A stretch of 64,000 nucleotides of DNA from Clostridiales bacterium. Lineage in GTDB: Bacteria; Bacillota; Clostridia; Saccharofermentanales; Saccharofermentanaceae. The stretch is taken from contig JAFWMQ010000005.1 of NCBI GenBank assembly GCA_017510605.1, positions 1 to 64,000 on the forward strand. The letters run 5' to 3'. The notes beneath the pieces are model-generated. The model saw nothing but the letters and a program-made list of their open reading frames with translations, was not told the DNA's origin and did no database searches. The position numbers and the translations under genes are program-made. This document shows, piece by piece, positions 8,000 through 14,635 of this stretch. How positions within the stretch are numbered: position 1 is the stretch's first letter; each line of letters begins with the position of its first letter.

Positions 8000-8205
8000 T
8001 TTGGTCTGAAAAAATAAGCGCATACCCCCACGGGGTATGCAGCCAGAACGGGATAGACACGCACCCGTAACAGGATACGTACACACCCGCCACCGGTTGC
8101 CCTCATCCAAACACCCCTCTGCAATAAACCATGATACAATGCTATATAGGATTTGCGCACGGCGAACGGCGCACGGGGGCAAGGCTTACAGACACGGTTT
8201 ATTGC

Positions 8206-9087
8206 ATGATCGATTACATTAGAGAAAATCTAAGTTACTATCCCATCTATTGGAGGCTTCTTTTCAGAACAAAGAAGGAGTTTACGCCCGAGCGCGTGTC
8301 TTTTGGTGAGGATAAAGAGCAGTATTTTCTCTATTATGAACCGGCCGGGGTTTTAAGTGACAAGGCTGCAAGTGACAGGTCTGTAAGTGTCAAGGCTGTA
8401 AGCGGCAAGGTTGTGATCTGGATCCATGGAGGCGGCTGGAATGCAGGCAATCCGAAGTTCTTCGATTATGTCGGACAGAATATGGCGGGAGCCGGATACC
8501 GCTTTGTTTCCATTGGTTACCGGTTATCTCCGAAGAACAAATATCCCGCGCAGATAGAAGATGTCTGTGCAGGATTTAATTCTGCTTTAGAGTATTTGAA
8601 AGAAAAAGGCATTGATACTTCAAAGATCATTGTGTCGGGACCTTCTGCAGGAGCGCATCTGTCTTCGATCATGTGCTACAGCAAAACTATTCAGGAAAAA
8701 TATAAAGTGGATTTATCCAATGTCATAGGTTATGTGGGGTTCGGAGGTCCGTACTGTTTCAGGGAAAACCAGACCCTGACGCTGAGAATGCTGGAGGGAA
8801 TGCTTTTCGCGAAGGGGTATGACAGGCTTCTGGCTGAGCCCTGGTCGCTGATGACAAAGAGCCACATTCCGATGCTCCTGATACAGAGCAGGCACGACGG
8901 GCTGGTTGAATTTGAGTGTGCCGAAGATTTCATGCAGAAGTCGGAAGTTGTCGGCAACAAGTGTGAGATATACGAAGTCGAAGATAAAAGGAATACTCAC
9001 TCGTGGTACACGGCGGGGTGTTTTCTGTTCAGCCGCGAAAAGGATAAGACGCTCGATAAGTTTTTGAGCTGGATCGAAGAAATATAA
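8206..9087 (+). CDS. Alpha/beta hydrolase, carboxylesterase/lipase-like
   Basis: About 293 residues in the alpha/beta-hydrolase fold. The oxyanion-hole motif is HGGGWNAG, the nucleophile elbow is GPSAGAH (G-x-S-x-G), a likely acid is the Asp of SRHDGLV, and the base is the His of NTHSWY. This is the arrangement of acetyl-xylan/feruloyl-type and kynurenine-formamidase-like esterases. There is no signal peptide, so it is cytosolic. I chose ATG 8206 (MIDYIRENLSYYPIYWRLLF); an in-frame ATG at 8131 would add 25 residues that do not look like protein. No strong ribosome site is visible at either. A 15-bp tandem repeat sits between EPAG and VIWIHGGG. Confidence 0.8.
   Translation: MIDYIRENLSYYPIYWRLLFRTKKEFTPERVSFGEDKEQYFLYYEPAGVLSDKAASDRSVSVKAVSGKVVIWIHGGGWNAGNPKFFDYVGQNMAGAGYRFVSIGYRLSPKNKYPAQIEDVCAGFNSALEYLKEKGIDTSKIIVSGPSAGAHLSSIMCYSKTIQEKYKVDLSNVIGYVGFGGPYCFRENQTLTLRMLEGMLFAKGYDRLLAEPWSLMTKSHIPMLLIQSRHDGLVEFECAEDFMQKSEVVGNKCEIYEVEDKRNTHSWYTAGCFLFSREKDKTLDKFLSWIEEI
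8355..8414 (+). repeat. Four 15-bp tandem repeats inside the esterase gene
   Basis: Units AAGTGACAAGGCTGC, AAGTGACAGGTCTGT, AAGTGTCAAGGCTGT and AAGCGGCAAGGTTGT encode S-D/V/G-K/R-A/S/V-V/A pentapeptides. The period is a multiple of three, so the frame holds. The repeat lies in a surface loop just before the oxyanion-hole strand and could vary in copy number. Confidence 0.8.
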
Positions 9088-9189
9088 AAGTACGTCTATA
9101 AGCCTGTTTTTGTTGTGCATTATAAGGTTCAGAAGATACCTTTGATGCAAGCTTTATTATGTAATTCCACAAAGTTCATACATAGTCCA

Positions 9190-9218
9190 TTGAAGAAATC
9201 CGGTTTTATAAGGATAAT
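9190..9218 (+). promoter_or_regulatory. Predicted promoter of the 5'-nucleotidase-like gene
   Basis: TTGAAG (9190-9195), a 17-nt spacer and GATAAT (9213-9218) give a reasonable sigma-A promoter about 45 nt upstream of the start codon. Confidence 0.5.
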
Positions 9219-9266
9219 ATGTGGCAGACTTTGCTTTTTATATAAATTATTTAGAGGTGGAAATAT

Positions 9267-11120
9267 ATGTCAAAAACAAGCAGAAACTATGGTGCGTTCC
9301 TCGCAGTATTGTTCCTTGCGCTTTTAGTAACCGGATTGGTTTTTGTAATTAAGGTTGCTTATGTTGACGAGCCTAAGCTGACTGAAAGCATGACAGTTGA
9401 AGCAACGGACGGTTCTGTTCCGACCTCGACTGAGACGGAAGCTCCTAAGGATACTAGGATCGCGGTTTTCGAGACATCCGATATTAACGGATACCTCATG
9501 GATACCTCCAGCGGAAATCCGAATACTTTCGAATACAGACTTGCCCGTATTGCAAGGATCGTTAACGATGTAAGAGAATCGGATGAATACAATGACGTTC
9601 TCCTCGTTGACGGCGGTGATATTTATCAGGGCGCGCTTTTATCCAATCTGACCGAAGGTGCGGCACTCAGAGCTGCTTTTGACATTATGGGTTATGATGC
9701 GGTAACGCTCGGCAACCATGAATTCGATTGGGATGTAACGACATATGCTACTGATACCATGGCGACGATTCCCGCATATGAGATCGGCGAGTTCAAAGGT
9801 GATCCTAATATTCCGGTAATTGCAGCTACTTTGTATTCTTCAAACAATCACAACAGATCTTTGTTTACCAAGGATTACGTTATCGTTGAGAAAGCAGGTT
9901 ACCGCATTGCCCTGATCGGTTATATTCCGGATTATTCTGAAGACATCATGAGCGCTAAGATAGAACCTTTTGAACTTCATGGAGATCTTGCAGAATTTTC
10001 AGAGCGTGTAAAGGAGATCAACGAGGCTGAGAAACCTGATGTTACCATTGTTGTCGCCCACGAGAATCCTGTCACGGTAGCAAGCGCTCTGAGTCATGAA
10101 GATGTTGACCTTGTTACAGGCGGTCATGTCCATAACGGTATCTTTGGTGTTTCTGAAAACGGCATTCCGTTTATCCAGGCTGATAATAATGCCCAGGGTT
10201 ATGCGAGCGCGACGATCGTTATTGATCCGGAAGGCAATGTAACGATAGAAGATACAATGTACACATCGATCATGGAAGACCCCGAGCTTCTCTATGACAA
10301 GTTAGGCAATGCATCTAGCTTTGATTCCCAGGTTCTGGCACTTTCACACGCCGCATGGGATTCTATATCTGAAATAATGAACGAAGCACTGGGTTATATC
10401 GATTCCAGTGTTGAGAAAGAAGGCTTTGCAGGCGCATCGAAAATCACTACCACCGGAGGCAACTTTATTACCGGACTGATGCTCGAGTTTACAAAGGATG
10501 ACGGTGTTGTTGCTGCCTTCTGCAACAAAGACGGTATATGCGCAGACTTCACAGTTCCGGAAGGCGAGATACTCGAGATCTCCGTCGGCGACATCTATGC
10601 GGTAAATCCTTACAACTACCGCTGGCTGATCTTCGATCTGAATGGCGAAGAGCTTGCAAAGCTCCTTGCTGACGGCATTAAAGATTCTTCCTTCGGTGAC
10701 CAGATGTCAGGTCTTACCTTTGAGTACAACAACAACGGAACAGAACAGGCACCCGATATCGAGATCGTCAGTGTTACTCTTGATAACGGTACAAAGGTCG
10801 ATATCCACAGCACCGAAAAGAAATACAGAGTTGTTACGACAAGTTACTGTGCAGCACAGCCGGGAAGTGTTTTTGAAGGAAAGATTCCTTTGTATCCCGA
10901 AGTCGAAGCTCCGGTCGATAACCAGGCCCTGATCGAGCTTCTTCGTGACAGACGTGACAAAGGACAGGTTCATATTCCTACGGATAATAAGCCCAGGAGC
11001 ACCTGGCTGAACGCACCTGAAACACAGGAAACAACAGAGACAACGGAGACTTCTGAGACATCTGAAACAACACAGGAGACATCCCAGGAGACCACAGAGA
11101 CAACACAGGCTGCGCATTAA
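9267..11120 (+). CDS. 5'-nucleotidase / 2',3'-cyclic-nucleotide phosphodiesterase-like metallophosphatase
   Basis: A 617-residue extracytoplasmic enzyme. One N-terminal membrane segment (residues ~10-30) acts as signal or anchor, followed by a Thr/Glu linker. The metallophosphatase domain carries the dinuclear-metal motifs: FETSDINGY (degenerate DxH), VDGGDIYQG, TLGNHEFDW, VVAHEN and TGGHVHNGI. The C-terminal 5'-nucleotidase substrate domain runs from about residue 360 (TTTGGNFITGLML onward). The last 30 residues are a Thr/Glu repeat tail (TETSETSETTQETSQETTET), probably spanning the wall. In the first motif Asp is kept but the usual His is Asn (DIN), so metal-site chemistry may differ. GAGGTGG lies upstream. 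Confidence 0.85.
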   Translation: MSKTSRNYGAFLAVLFLALLVTGLVFVIKVAYVDEPKLTESMTVEATDGSVPTSTETEAPKDTRIAVFETSDINGYLMDTSSGNPNTFEYRLARIARIVNDVRESDEYNDVLLVDGGDIYQGALLSNLTEGAALRAAFDIMGYDAVTLGNHEFDWDVTTYATDTMATIPAYEIGEFKGDPNIPVIAATLYSSNNHNRSLFTKDYVIVEKAGYRIALIGYIPDYSEDIMSAKIEPFELHGDLAEFSERVKEINEAEKPDVTIVVAHENPVTVASALSHEDVDLVTGGHVHNGIFGVSENGIPFIQADNNAQGYASATIVIDPEGNVTIEDTMYTSIMEDPELLYDKLGNASSFDSQVLALSHAAWDSISEIMNEALGYIDSSVEKEGFAGASKITTTGGNFITGLMLEFTKDDGVVAAFCNKDGICADFTVPEGEILEISVGDIYAVNPYNYRWLIFDLNGEELAKLLADGIKDSSFGDQMSGLTFEYNNNGTEQAPDIEIVSVTLDNGTKVDIHSTEKKYRVVTTSYCAAQPGSVFEGKIPLYPEVEAPVDNQALIELLRDRRDKGQVHIPTDNKPRSTWLNAPETQETTETTETSETSETTQETSQETTETTQAAH

Positions 11121-11127
11121 GCAGCCT
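11107..11127 (+). terminator. Weak hairpin overlapping the nucleotidase stop codon
   Basis: AGGCTGC (11107-11113) pairs with GCAGCCT (11121-11127); the TAA stop is in the loop. The following GAACTTTATATAT is only weakly U-rich, so it may attenuate rather than end transcription before the next gene 30 nt on. Confidence 0.35.
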
Positions 11128-11157
11128 GAACTTTATATATATTTACAGGAGCGAAGA

Positions 11158-11895
11158 ATGAGCGTGAGTGATGAGAAAAAGAAAGAGATGTTAGAACAGC
11201 TTAATGGAACGGATGACAAGAAAAATTCCGCTCCAGTAAAGAACAGTGACGGGCATGTTCTGACTGAAGCTGAACTCAAACGCCAGGCTCTTTTTGACGA
11301 GAATGAGAAAAAACTTCTTGCCAAAGGATATAAGCGTCACGACCTTCTTATCTCTGTACTCAAAGCCAATGTAGTAGGTCTTTTGCTAACGTTACCATTC
11401 ATTGGTCTGCTGATCGCTGGTTACATTCTCCGCAATGGTGTTCCGAATTATGATGAGGTGCTGATGAATAATCCCGGATTGTACTTTGGTGTGCTTGGCG
11501 GAATTATTGCAGTTACGCTGATTCTTTCCGTTGTCCATGAGAAGATTCACGGATGGTTCTGGTCTATCGGCGCTGAGAACGGTTCGAAAGATATTGAATT
11601 CGGCTTCCAGAAAGAGAACCTTACGCCTTACTGCACATGCAAATCCCCGCTCTCAAAGACTATCTATATTCTCGGTTCCATGATGCCCATGACGATCCTC
11701 GGGATCGTTCTCGGCATCGTGGCGGTCTTTACCGGATTCTTACCTCTTTTGATCGTTGCGGTATTACAGACCATGGGCGGCGCAGGTGATATCCTGATCT
11801 CCAGCATGCTGCTTTTCTATAAGACAAACGGCAAGGATGTTATCCTTATTGATCATCCCACGAAGATCGGACTTGTTGTTTTCGAGAAGGAATAA
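11158..11895 (+). CDS. DUF3267 putative zincin membrane metalloprotease
   Basis: A 245-residue protein with a charged cytosolic N-terminus (about 60 residues, Lys/Glu-rich) and four or five membrane helices. The motif VVHEKIHGWFW (about residue 130) gives H-E-x-x-H, followed by the family's typical GSMMPMTILG and a polar pair GGAGDI near the end. This is the pattern of DUF3267, putative membrane zinc peptidases distantly related to site-2 protease folds. The ribosome site GGAGCGAAG is immediately upstream. It follows the nucleotidase gene closely and may be co-transcribed. No substrate is known for the family. Confidence 0.8.
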   Translation: MSVSDEKKKEMLEQLNGTDDKKNSAPVKNSDGHVLTEAELKRQALFDENEKKLLAKGYKRHDLLISVLKANVVGLLLTLPFIGLLIAGYILRNGVPNYDEVLMNNPGLYFGVLGGIIAVTLILSVVHEKIHGWFWSIGAENGSKDIEFGFQKENLTPYCTCKSPLSKTIYILGSMMPMTILGIVLGIVAVFTGFLPLLIVAVLQTMGGAGDILISSMLLFYKTNGKDVILIDHPTKIGLVVFEKE

Positions 11896-11899
11896 GGAA

Positions 11900-12463
11900 T
11901 TATTTTTTAAGTTTATAAACCTTCCAAAGTGATTTGAGAGTAATTTCTTCCGGAAGTTCTACCATGGAATTGTACTTGAATAATCCGGTCTGAACATCAA
12001 CGATCACATCGTCTTTGATCTGCCGGACCTCAATAACCGTGTAATTGTCGAATTCTATGATCTGAATATTGATGTCCCCGGTAAAATACACCTGCATATT
12101 TTTCAGACGCTTGACCAGCTTATTCTGATCATAGGTATATTTATCATCCGGGTTCTGTGTATATTCCCATTTCGAAGGATTGGATGAATATGCATGTGCA
12201 TCAAAAGAATATGTGGTCTGTTCGAGCTCATAGTACTTGGTGTTTTTCGAAAGTATTCTGGCATTATAATTGTTTTCTTTTACCTTTTTGACAGAGGTGT
12301 CAGTAAGTTCAAAATAAGATCTGTAAGCTTCTACCAGGTCGTTATCTTCGGCGGCAAATAGAAAATAATCAGGCTGTTTGCCCACACCGACAGATAAGAA
12401 CAACATCAATATAATGGAAAATCCCGCAACAACTAAAAGAGCTCTTATTAGACCTAATTTCAT
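11900..12463 (-). CDS. Membrane-anchored protein of unknown function
   Basis: 187 residues with a single N-terminal membrane helix (IRALLVVAGFSIILMLFLSVGVG) and no lipobox. The remaining 155 residues are predicted outside the membrane, mixed alpha/beta, with many Tyr and Asn. I do not recognise a family. The gene ends 4 nt from the end of the convergent DUF3267 gene and lies 14 nt downstream of GH43 on the same strand, so it is probably the second gene of a GH43 transcript. Confidence 0.6.
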   Translation of the reverse strand: MKLGLIRALLVVAGFSIILMLFLSVGVGKQPDYFLFAAEDNDLVEAYRSYFELTDTSVKKVKENNYNARILSKNTKYYELEQTTYSFDAHAYSSNPSKWEYTQNPDDKYTYDQNKLVKRLKNMQVYFTGDINIQIIEFDNYTVIEVRQIKDDVIVDVQTGLFKYNSMVELPEEITLKSLWKVYKLKK

Positions 12464-12477
12464 AAATTATCCCCTGA

Positions 12478-13950
12478 TCAGTCAAACGTAAATGTATCGA
12501 GAACTGCTCTCTGTTCTTCATCTTCAGTTACGAACTCAAAGTAAACAGAATGCTTTCCTGTTATCTTCCCTGACATCGTAAGAACGATCTCCTTAGAATC
12601 CGCTTCTGCCTTTCCGGCAGCGAAGATCTGACCGTCAAATTGATCAAGCCTTAAGCTGATCTCGAAGCCCTCCGGGAAATCCCCCTTCAGCGTTGCAGAC
12701 GAAGCTCCGTCATCTCCGAAGTTAATGTACTTAAAACCGATCGTTGCGCCGCTCTGGATATCAACTACCGGCGCTGAATCGCCTTCATAAACAGGCTGGA
12801 TATGAGCGACCCTGACATCCTTGTTCGTGCCCTCCGCATTGTCCTGATACATCGGTTTTCCCTTGCCGTCGTACATATGACATGTGTATCCGGCAGATAT
12901 GACCGAGAACGCATCAAGACCGTCTTTGTTAAAGCCTTGTGATGTCATATCAACAACGTCAGACTTAACAGGTTCGCCGTTCTCATAAGTGATCTTGCCG
13001 ATAAAGATCTTTCCGTCCTTATCGAGCGCAACATCTACCGGTTCGACCATTGCCTGTCTGGCGAATTCATTGCAGCCGGTCTGTCTGTGATAGAAGATGT
13101 ACCACTGATCCTTTATCTTCATCAGAGAGCCGTGATTGTTGCCCCACTGATATGTCATAATGCCGTTGCCGTCAGGGCCTTCTAAGATCTCGCCGCCGTT
13201 GAAGCTGATGTCGCCGCCCATCTTATAATCACCAAGAGGAGTATCGCTCCACTTATAACTTAAGAAACCGTTATTGCTTCCGAAGACACCGAGCTCGGGC
13301 TTATTGTATTCATAACGCTTCGAATAGACAAAAACATACTTGCCGTTGACTTTTCTCGGGCTCGAAGCCTCGAAAAATCCGTCAACCGGATCGACGTGTC
13401 CGTCATCTTCTTTGATCCAGAAAGGCTTTGAGTGACCGATTATATGATACCTTACGGTCTCCTTCTTGATCGTGCACATATCATCGTTTAACTCTCCTGC
13501 GTGGCACTGGCAAAAGCCCCAGAATGCGTAAACCCTGCCGTCATCATCGACCAGAATGCCCGGGTCAAAACCAAGCTCGGTCTTAACCGGATCTGTAAAA
13601 GGTCCCCAAGGAGTTTTCGATGTTGCCATCATGATCACAGAACCCTTTGATTCTGCCGCGTACATATAGAAAGTATCGCCCTTCTGAACTACATCCGGAG
13701 CATAGAGGATCCCGCCGTCAGTTGCTCTGTAGCATTCGCCATGGCATGTCCAGTTTGTAAGATCATCAACAGGTGCCGACCATACGACATAATCATATCC
13801 GCAGTATTCCGTCTTCAATGTATCGTGCGAGCCGTAAAGATAGATCCTGGTCTCGCCGTTATACGTGAAAACACGCGGTTCGCCGTCTGGAATATGTTCC
13901 CATAAAGGCATATAAGGGTTGGCACTCTTGATAGTCTTTTTCTCATCCAT
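12478..13950 (-). CDS. Glycoside hydrolase family 43 (arabinofuranosidase/xylosidase-like)
   Basis: 490 residues, no signal peptide, so it acts on imported oligosaccharides. The N-terminal five-bladed propeller carries the GH43 catalytic acids: Asp in HIPDGEPRVF (general base), Asp in GFDPGILVDDDGRVYAFWG (pKa modulator) and Glu in GFFEASSPRKVNGKYVFVYS (general acid). YGSHD and YAPDVVQKGDTFYMYAAES are also typical. The C-terminal ~130 residues (from about 350) look like a beta-sandwich accessory module of the CBM6 kind. Specificity (arabinofuranosidase, xylosidase or bifunctional) cannot be told. GCGAGG precedes the ATG. Its membrane-anchored neighbour lies downstream. Confidence 0.88.
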   Translation of the reverse strand: MDEKKTIKSANPYMPLWEHIPDGEPRVFTYNGETRIYLYGSHDTLKTEYCGYDYVVWSAPVDDLTNWTCHGECYRATDGGILYAPDVVQKGDTFYMYAAESKGSVIMMATSKTPWGPFTDPVKTELGFDPGILVDDDGRVYAFWGFCQCHAGELNDDMCTIKKETVRYHIIGHSKPFWIKEDDGHVDPVDGFFEASSPRKVNGKYVFVYSKRYEYNKPELGVFGSNNGFLSYKWSDTPLGDYKMGGDISFNGGEILEGPDGNGIMTYQWGNNHGSLMKIKDQWYIFYHRQTGCNEFARQAMVEPVDVALDKDGKIFIGKITYENGEPVKSDVVDMTSQGFNKDGLDAFSVISAGYTCHMYDGKGKPMYQDNAEGTNKDVRVAHIQPVYEGDSAPVVDIQSGATIGFKYINFGDDGASSATLKGDFPEGFEISLRLDQFDGQIFAAGKAEADSKEIVLTMSGKITGKHSVYFEFVTEDEEQRAVLDTFTFD

Positions 13951-14120
13951 AGCAAAGCCTCGCTTTCATAGATACTATATGCTACATCATAATGCGCTTA
14001 TTTGGAAATAATGTATTTATAAATTAATAACTAACCTCGCAAATCTTACAAACTGCCCGATGAATTGAGGTGCGGTATAGCCGGGATAGCAGGTGTTTGA
14101 AGAGATCGATATGCAGCGCC

Positions 14121-14380
14121 GACGGACCAAAACTAAGAATACGCTAATTTGGTCCGTCGATTTCTTACAGAATGCAACCTTAAACCCCGGGTTCGACGGA
14201 CCAAAATCAAGAATACGCTATTTTAGTCCGTCGATTTCAGCCAAGAAAGAGCTCTAACCCCTGTTTTCGACGGACTAAATCCATGAATATGCCAATTCAG
14301 TCCGTCATCTCAGCGATTTTGAAGCTTATTGTTCGAAAAACCTACGGATCAAAAACCAATCAATTCCATTTTGGTCCGTC
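14121..14380. repeat. Array of four 38-bp palindromes with exact 74-bp period
   Basis: Units start at 14121, 14195, 14269 and 14343. Stems are GACGGACCAAA/TTTGGTCCGTC (1), GACGGACCAAAA/TTTTAGTCCGTC (2), GACGGACTAAAT/ATTCAGTCCGTC (3) and TACGGATCAAAA/TTTTGGTCCGTC (4, one mismatch at the outer end). The loops are similar (AAGAATACGC in units 1 and 2). The 36-nt stretches between palindromes are also related (they share GATTTC and AACCCC), so the whole is a decayed 74-bp tandem repeat rather than a CRISPR. Stem changes leave single mismatches or G-U pairs. Confidence 0.85.
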
Positions 14381-14440
14381 GCACCATATTTATATGGTGG
14401 TTTGGTTTATCAAAACGGTGTGATGAAGATTATGCCGTTT

Positions 14441-14503
14441 AAGTTAGCATGTGCTAACTTGCTAAAAAGAGCAGAACTTTAAATCGAGTTAGATTGTGCT
14501 AAC
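14441..14503 (+). promoter_or_regulatory. Two palindromic operators upstream of feoAB
   Basis: AAGTTAGCATGTGCTAACTT (14441-14460) is a palindrome with 9-bp arms about a TG centre. GTTAGATTGTGCTAAC (14488-14503) is a close second copy, ending 6 nt before the -35. TTAG-N-CTAA palindromes are typical of DtxR/IdeR/MntR-type metal repressors, so iron-dependent repression of feoAB is inferred. No such regulator is encoded in the window. Confidence 0.6.
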
Positions 14504-14509
14504 TGCCAA

Positions 14510-14538
14510 TTCCGACAGCATCATCCCGAGTATATAAT
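14510..14538 (+). promoter_or_regulatory. Predicted feoAB promoter
   Basis: TATAAT (14533-14538) lies 17 nt from a weak -35, TTCCGA (14510-14515), directly downstream of the second operator. The leader of about 90 nt ends in CAGGAG before the ATG at 14636. Confidence 0.5.
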
Positions 14539-14635
14539 GATGTCGAAAATGAAATAACCAGGTCGTCAATGTCCATGCCGGACCGGGCCCGATGTCAGGA
14601 TTTATGCGGATGTTGACGTTAGACAGGAGCACATT

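Larger units (their letters stand above)
7666..8205. other. Intergenic region with repeats, no supported gene
   Basis: This 540-nt gap holds three 32-33-bp direct repeats, two palindromes of about 38 bp and a G-rich tract (GGGGGGAGGGGG near 7810). A TATATAGG-like element near 8141 may be the -10 of the esterase gene. Minus-strand open frames crossing it (up to 105 codons) have no ribosome site, unlikely composition and no recognisable motif, so I treat them as chance. Confidence 0.6.
13951..14635. other. Intergenic region with palindrome array and feo control sites
   Basis: No gene is supported in these 685 nt. From left to right it holds the divergent GH43 leader, four palindromes spaced exactly 74 bp, two 16-20-bp palindromic operators, a TATAAT promoter and the feoAB leader. 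Confidence 0.8.

Noticed and set aside
7568..8182. Minus-strand open frames of 81-105 codons across the 7.7-8.1-kb repeats
   Set aside because: They have no ribosome site, run through repeats and the end of the DinB-like gene, and show odd Cys/Arg/Gly composition with no recognisable motif.
14121..14380. CRISPR-like array: 38-bp palindromic repeats with constant 36-nt intervals
   Set aside because: Repeats are degenerate (they differ in loop and stem), the intervals are related to each other instead of unique, and there are no cas genes in the window.
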